DNA from: Campylobacterales bacterium
GTDB lineage: Bacteria > Campylobacterota > Campylobacteria > Campylobacterales > Hydrogenimonadaceae
DNA length: 64,000 nt
Direction of reading: 5' to 3'
Assembly: GCA_027081015.1 (NCBI GenBank)
Contig: JALWMA010000144.1
Coordinates: 1 to 64,000, forward strand
Shown: positions 60,208 to 64,000 of the stretch, piece by piece
Position numbering within the stretch: the first letter of the stretch is position 1
Layout: each line of letters opens with the position of its first letter
The notes under the pieces: generated by a model
Databases searched by the model: none
The model's input: only the letters and a program-made list of their open reading frames with translations
Told to the model about the DNA's origin: nothing
Program-made: the position numbers and the translations under genes

Positions 60208-62652
60208 ATGAGATACGATCCTTCCGAGATTGAGAAGAGGTGGCAGAGATTCTGGGACGAAAACGGGAGTTTCGAACCGGAAGAGAATGGAAGCCTGCCG
60301 AAAAAGTATGTGCTGAGCATGTTCCCGTACCCGAGCGGTCGGATCCATATGGGGCATGTGCGCAACTACGCCATAGGCGACGCGATAGCCCGTTACTGGC
60401 GGAAAAGGGGTAGAAACGTCCTTCACCCGATAGGGTGGGACGCCTTCGGGATGCCTGCCGAAAACGCCGCCATAAAGAACAGGGTCCACCCGAAGAAGTG
60501 GACTTATGAAAACATAGCCTATATGCGCAGAGAGCTTGCGGCACTCGGCCTCTCCTTTTCGAAAGAGCGCGAGTTCGCGACCTGTGACCCCCTCTATACC
60601 AAATATGAACAGGCGTTCTTCATCGACATGTGGGAGAGGGGACTCGTCTACAGGAAAAAGGGGTATCTCAACTGGTGCCCGCACGACTTGACAGTTCTGG
60701 CCAACGAGCAGGTGATAGATGGGCGCTGCTGGCGCTGCGACACCCCGATAGTCCAGAAGGAGATGTATCAGTACTACATCAAAATAACCGACTACGCCGA
60801 CGAACTTCTGGAGGATCTCAAAAAGCTCGAGGGTGGATGGCCGAGCCGGGTCATCGCGATGCAGCGCAACTGGATAGGCAGGAGCGTGGGGCTCGAGTTT
60901 TCGTTCGAGCTGGATGAGGAGAGCCGTGCCAAGACCGGCATAGAGAGCTTCGAAGTCTTCACCACGAGGCCCGACACCATATGCGGCGTCACATATGCGG
61001 CCGTCGCCCCTGAGCACCCCCTTGTGAAGTCGCTGCTCGAAAAAGGGCTTCTCGACGATGAAGCGAGAGCCGAAATAGAGCGTATGCAGAGGATGCCGGT
61101 GCGGGAGCGCAACATGGCCGAAAAGGAGGGTGTGCCGCTGGGGATCTACGCCCTCCACCCGGTAACCGGCGAAAAGGTGCCCGTATGGAGCGCCAACTTC
61201 GTTCTGATGGAGTACGGCAGCGGTGCGGTGATGGCAGTTCCGGCACACGACAGCCGCGACTACGACTTCGCCAGAAAGTACGGTCTGCCCGTAAAGGCGG
61301 TCGTCTTTCCGAAAGATGGGGATCTTCCCGAGGGTGAAGCCTACACCCAAGATGGCGTGGTCAGAGGCTGCGACGGTTTCGACGGACTCTTCGGACAGGA
61401 GGCCAGAGATGCGATAATAGAGTGGTTCGAAGCCCGGGGACTCGGGAAAAAGGTGGTCAATTTCCGTCTCAAAGACTGGGGGGTGAGCCGCCAGCGCTAC
61501 TGGGGAGCCCCGATACCGATGGTCCACTGCGAAAAGTGCGGTGTGGTGCCGGAGAAGAGAGAGAAGCTGCCGGTTACACTTCCCGACGATGTGGAGATTA
61601 CGGGGGAGGGGAACCCGCTGGACCACCACCCCACATGGAAGCGTGTGAAGTGTCCGAAGTGCGGAGGCGAAGCCGAAAGGGAGACCGATACGCTCGATAC
61701 CTTCGTGCAGTCGAGCTGGTATTTCCTGCGCTACACGACACCGAGGAGATTGTGGGAGGAGACCGCCTTTACGAAAGAGGATACCGACTACTGGATGCCG
61801 GTCGACCACTATATCGGCGGTATCGAACATGCGATACTCCACCTTCTCTATGCCCGCTTCTTCACCAAAGTTCTCAGGGATCTGGGCTATATCGACATAG
61901 ACGAGCCGTTCAGAAGGCTCCTTACGCAGGGGATGGTGCTCAAAGATGGCGCGAAGATGAGCAAATCGAAAGGGAATGTCGTAGACCCCGATGCGCTGAT
62001 AGAGAAGTACGGTGCCGATACGGCGCGCCTTTTCATCCTCTTCGCGGCGCCCCCTACACAGGAGCTGGAGTGGAACGAGAGTGCGGTAGAGGGTGCCAAC
62101 AGGTTCCTGCGCAAACTCTACGACAGGGCCATTAAGTGCGACCCTTGCGACAAGCTCCCACGCATAGAGCACGCAGCGCTGGACAAGAGCGAAAAAGAGG
62201 CCAGGAAGAAGGTCTACGAGGCGCTTAAAAAAGGTGAAGAGGTATACTCCGAACGCTTCACCTTCAACACCCTGATCGCCGCCTGCATGGAGGCCATGAA
62301 CGCCCTCGACAAGCAGCGAAACGCTGAGGTATGGCAGGAGGGGATGTGGATTCTGCTCAATCTCCTGGAGCCGATAGTGCCCCATATCGCATGGGAGTTG
62401 AGCGACCGCCTTTTCAAAAGGAACAATTTTGGCTTGATAGATATCGTCGAGGAGGTTTTCGAAGTCGAAGCGCTCCCTATGGCGGTATCTGTGAACGGAA
62501 AACCGAGGGCCCAGATAGAGGTCGCACCCGATGCGACAAAAGAGCAGATTATCGAGGCGGCCAAGGCGGCCGTACCGAAATGGCTGGAGGGGAAAATGGT
62601 TGTCAAGGAGATTGTTGTACCCAAAAAACTTGTCAACCTCGTTGTAAAATAG
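60208..62652 (+). CDS. leuS: leucyl-tRNA synthetase
   Basis: Charges tRNA-Leu. The 814-aa class I enzyme has the HIGH-type [15 protein letters not shown] near residue 50, the CP1 editing domain with [12 protein letters not shown], zinc-type cysteines ([26 protein letters not shown]) and KMSKS in [14 protein letters not shown] near 590. C-terminal anticodon domain is complete. Confidence 0.97.
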   Translation: MRYDPSEIEKRWQRFWDENGSFEPEENGSLPKKYVLSMFPYPSGRIHMGHVRNYAIGDAIARYWRKRGRNVLHPIGWDAFGMPAENAAIKNRVHPKKWTYENIAYMRRELAALGLSFSKEREFATCDPLYTKYEQAFFIDMWERGLVYRKKGYLNWCPHDLTVLANEQVIDGRCWRCDTPIVQKEMYQYYIKITDYADELLEDLKKLEGGWPSRVIAMQRNWIGRSVGLEFSFELDEESRAKTGIESFEVFTTRPDTICGVTYAAVAPEHPLVKSLLEKGLLDDEARAEIERMQRMPVRERNMAEKEGVPLGIYALHPVTGEKVPVWSANFVLMEYGSGAVMAVPAHDSRDYDFARKYGLPVKAVVFPKDGDLPEGEAYTQDGVVRGCDGFDGLFGQEARDAIIEWFEARGLGKKVVNFRLKDWGVSRQRYWGAPIPMVHCEKCGVVPEKREKLPVTLPDDVEITGEGNPLDHHPTWKRVKCPKCGGEAERETDTLDTFVQSSWYFLRYTTPRRLWEETAFTKEDTDYWMPVDHYIGGIEHAILHLLYARFFTKVLRDLGYIDIDEPFRRLLTQGMVLKDGAKMSKSKGNVVDPDALIEKYGADTARLFILFAAPPTQELEWNESAVEGANRFLRKLYDRAIKCDPCDKLPRIEHAALDKSEKEARKKVYEALKKGEEVYSERFTFNTLIAACMEAMNALDKQRNAEVWQEGMWILLNLLEPIVPHIAWELSDRLFKRNNFGLIDIVEEVFEVEALPMAVSVNGKPRAQIEVAPDATKEQIIEAAKAAVPKWLEGKMVVKEIVVPKKLVNLVVK

Positions 62653-62661
62653 GTGGTGGGA

Positions 62662-63216
62662 ATGAGCCGAAAAGTCGAAAACGGAACCCGGAACCGAAGG
62701 CGGTTCGGCTCTATGCTCACACCCTTTTTTTCGTTTCTCCTGCCGCTGCTTGTTTTTGCCGGCTGCGGCTACAAGCCCATGACCTCCTATACGAAGAGGG
62801 TCTTTACCGACAAGATATATACGGAGGTGGAGGTCTACCTGCGCGACCCTGAGAACGCCGTACTTGTAAAAGATGCGATGAACGAGGCGATAGTGAGCCG
62901 GTTCGGCGCGAAGATCGCCAAAAAAGAGGATGCGACCACGCGCCTCTGGATACGGTTCAAATCGGTCTCTTTCTCCCCGATACAGTACGACGCAAACGGT
63001 TATGCGGTATACTACCGCGCAAACGTAAATCTCAGTGTGCGCTACGAATCGCCCAAAAAGCGCGGAACCGAGAGTGTTTTCGGCTTCTACGACTTCCCTA
63101 TCGAGCCCAATGCGGTCATATCCGACGCCAAGCGTTTCGAAGCGATCCGCTTCGGGGCACAGAAGGCGCTGGACGCTTTCATATCGCGTATGGCGATGAG
63201 AGGAGAGAGTCTATGA
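62662..63216 (+). CDS. lptE: LptE-like LPS-assembly lipoprotein
   Basis: A 184-aa lipoprotein with basic n-region and lipobox (PLLVFAGCGYKPM), probably an outer-membrane partner of LptD in LPS transport. The mature domain has the alpha/beta pattern of LptE and follows leuS, as in relatives. The ATG at 62662 with GGTGGTGGGA upstream is chosen; GTG at 62653 and ATG at 62713 are alternatives. It overlaps the next gene by ATGA. Confidence 0.75.
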   Translation: MSRKVENGTRNRRRFGSMLTPFFSFLLPLLVFAGCGYKPMTSYTKRVFTDKIYTEVEVYLRDPENAVLVKDAMNEAIVSRFGAKIAKKEDATTRLWIRFKSVSFSPIQYDANGYAVYYRANVNLSVRYESPKKRGTESVFGFYDFPIEPNAVISDAKRFEAIRFGAQKALDAFISRMAMRGESL

Positions 63217-64000
63217 CGATTCAGGAGATTATAAAAAAGACGCTGATGGAGGTGAAGTCGAGGGGGGAGAACCTGACGCCGGACCTCTACAGCGAACTAT
63301 TCTGCAAAGAGGCGAAGAGGGCCAACGTAATAGTCGAGGATTGCCAGAGGGTGGAGAAGTTTCTGAAGAGACTGCCGCCCGAACTTCAAAAAGATCTGAA
63401 AAAGAGGCACCTGACGACCGTCGACCAGCTTGTTCAGTATATGGCTTCCGAACTCTCACGCAGCAGCGATACAAAGGGGGCTTCGGAGATAATAGAGTCC
63501 TACTTCATGCTTGTGAAGAGGCTGCTTCAGGCAATAACGCTCCTGCACGACAGAGAGGCCGCCGCTATGGCCGAAGAGGATCGCAAAAGGTTGTCCGAAC
63601 ACTCGCAAAAGAGGGAGATCGACGCGGTAAGGGAGAGGTGGAACGGCTTCGTAATGGAGTATAGCGACACCTTTTTAAACCGTCTCGACCCATACTGCAG
63701 GGTAGACAAGAGCGACCTGAAATCGATGGTCGACGATCTTGTCAACTGCTTCAGGGGGAGCCCCAAACCTCAAGGCACCCGTTCCGAAGAGGGGATGGAT
63801 GCCGTAGCGCAGATAGTCATAGCTTCGCTCACACCCTCCATAGCCTCCGGTATGGATGACGAGCTCGCCACGATCAGCGCCCAGATCAGGTCGAACCCGG
63901 AGCTTCTGACGTCCGATGCGATGATGCAGGATCTGAAGCATATGGTCAAAAAGCGGATAGAGCTGGATAAAAAGGCGGTCATAAGCCAAATCGGAGAGCT
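63213..64000 (+). CDS. N-terminal part of a large regulatory protein, cut by window end
   Basis: Open to the window edge and therefore missing from the ORF track. ATG at 63213, overlapping the LptE stop, and 262 codons follow without a stop. The sequence is helical and charged (TIQEIIKKTLMEVKSRGENL at the start) with no recognisable domain in this part. From memory, genes at this place in Sulfurimonas-like genomes end in a GGDEF (cyclic-di-GMP) domain, which would lie beyond the window; that is inference. Confidence 0.65.
   Translation, partial: MTIQEIIKKTLMEVKSRGENLTPDLYSELFCKEAKRANVIVEDCQRVEKFLKRLPPELQKDLKKRHLTTVDQLVQYMASELSRSSDTKGASEIIESYFMLVKRLLQAITLLHDREAAAMAEEDRKRLSEHSQKREIDAVRERWNGFVMEYSDTFLNRLDPYCRVDKSDLKSMVDDLVNCFRGSPKPQGTRSEEGMDAVAQIVIASLTPSIASGMDDELATISAQIRSNPELLTSDAMMQDLKHMVKKRIELDKKAVISQIGE

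Noticed and set aside
60202-62385. 727-aa minus-strand ORF opposite leuS
   Set aside because: It is the antisense shadow of leuS: low-complexity His/Arg/Leu-rich translation, no family motif and no ribosome binding site. leuS on the plus strand has all its catalytic motifs.
1-64000. tRNA, rRNA, tmRNA, CRISPR, insertion sequences, prophage
   Set aside because: Reading the gaps between genes, which are mostly under 300 bp, I found no cloverleaf, repeat-spacer array, transposase or phage gene. A covariance-model scan would be needed to exclude small RNAs.

Overview
The window is a 64 kb stretch of ordinary chromosome from a Campylobacterota (Epsilonproteobacteria) bacterium. By eye the base composition is about half G+C, which is higher than Campylobacter or Helicobacter and closer to deep-sea or hot-vent genera such as Nitratifractor or Hydrogenimonas; genus is inference only. 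The phylum call rests on typical gene neighbourhoods: ftsW near flgB-flgC-fliE-ftsI; glnA, cheZ and a U32 protease close together; purE ... glyQ-nif3-flgZ-waaA-...-ffh-rpsP-khpA-rimM-trmD-rplS in the order I recall from Campylobacter jejuni; smpB-ispE-csrA-truB-rep helicase; and alaS-maf-PBP1A. I see no tRNA, rRNA, CRISPR array, insertion sequence, phage or plasmid gene.

Layout. 1-8.3 kb: a small Cys protein, an outer-membrane porin with an elaborate promoter, prfB, panC, and a minus-strand flagellar rod operon (flgB, flgC, fliE) that runs into the septal transpeptidase gene ftsI, preceded by a Bax-like glucosaminidase lipoprotein. 8.4-13.3 kb: ftsW, dimeric dUTPase, murG, three small genes resembling the YqjD/YqjE/YqjK set, and a ferredoxin-thioredoxin-reductase/rhodanese fusion. 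13.5-20.9 kb: a tightly packed operon alaS, CopD-like membrane protein, maf, bioF, an orphan peptide-type ABC ATPase and PBP1A. 20.9-26.4 kb: a dynamin-like GTPase, htpG, and on the minus strand a two-component system preceded by an unlisted 40-aa secreted peptide gene.

26.5-33.1 kb: glnA, a PHP-type histidinol phosphatase, a CvfB-like S1 protein, and a divergent RND transporter. 33.2-46.3 kb: a long plus-strand series: cheZ, U32 protease, purE, DUF3972, DUF89, a glutaredoxin-like protein, glyQ, nif3, flgZ, waaA, DUF167, an RNA pseudouridine synthase, ffh and the rpsP-rplS ribosome-maturation operon. 46.5-52.7 kb: an exported cyclophilin, an unrecognised coiled-coil membrane protein, smpB, ispE, csrA, truB and a Rep/PcrA helicase. 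52.9-64 kb: a LysR regulator, an unknown protein, a class IV aminotransferase, cysK, lnt, then yajC-secD-secF, leuS, an LptE-like lipoprotein and a gene cut by the window edge.

Much of the content serves the cell envelope and division (ftsI, ftsW, murG, PBP1A, Bax-like protein, waaA, lnt, LptE, Sec), translation (prfB, alaS, glyQ, leuS, ffh, rpsP-rplS, smpB, truB) and motility (flgBC, fliE, cheZ, flgZ, csrA). The most interesting signals are regulatory: a 7-bp direct repeat with 11-bp period (OmpR/PhoB-type) ahead of the secreted-peptide/two-component operon; a Crp/Fnr-like box centred at -41.5 of the porin promoter plus a 48-nt palindrome in its leader; a sigma-54 promoter before flgB; stacked hairpins and a -10 box between flgC and fliE; and a divergent gene pair whose -10 boxes imply leaderless mRNAs.
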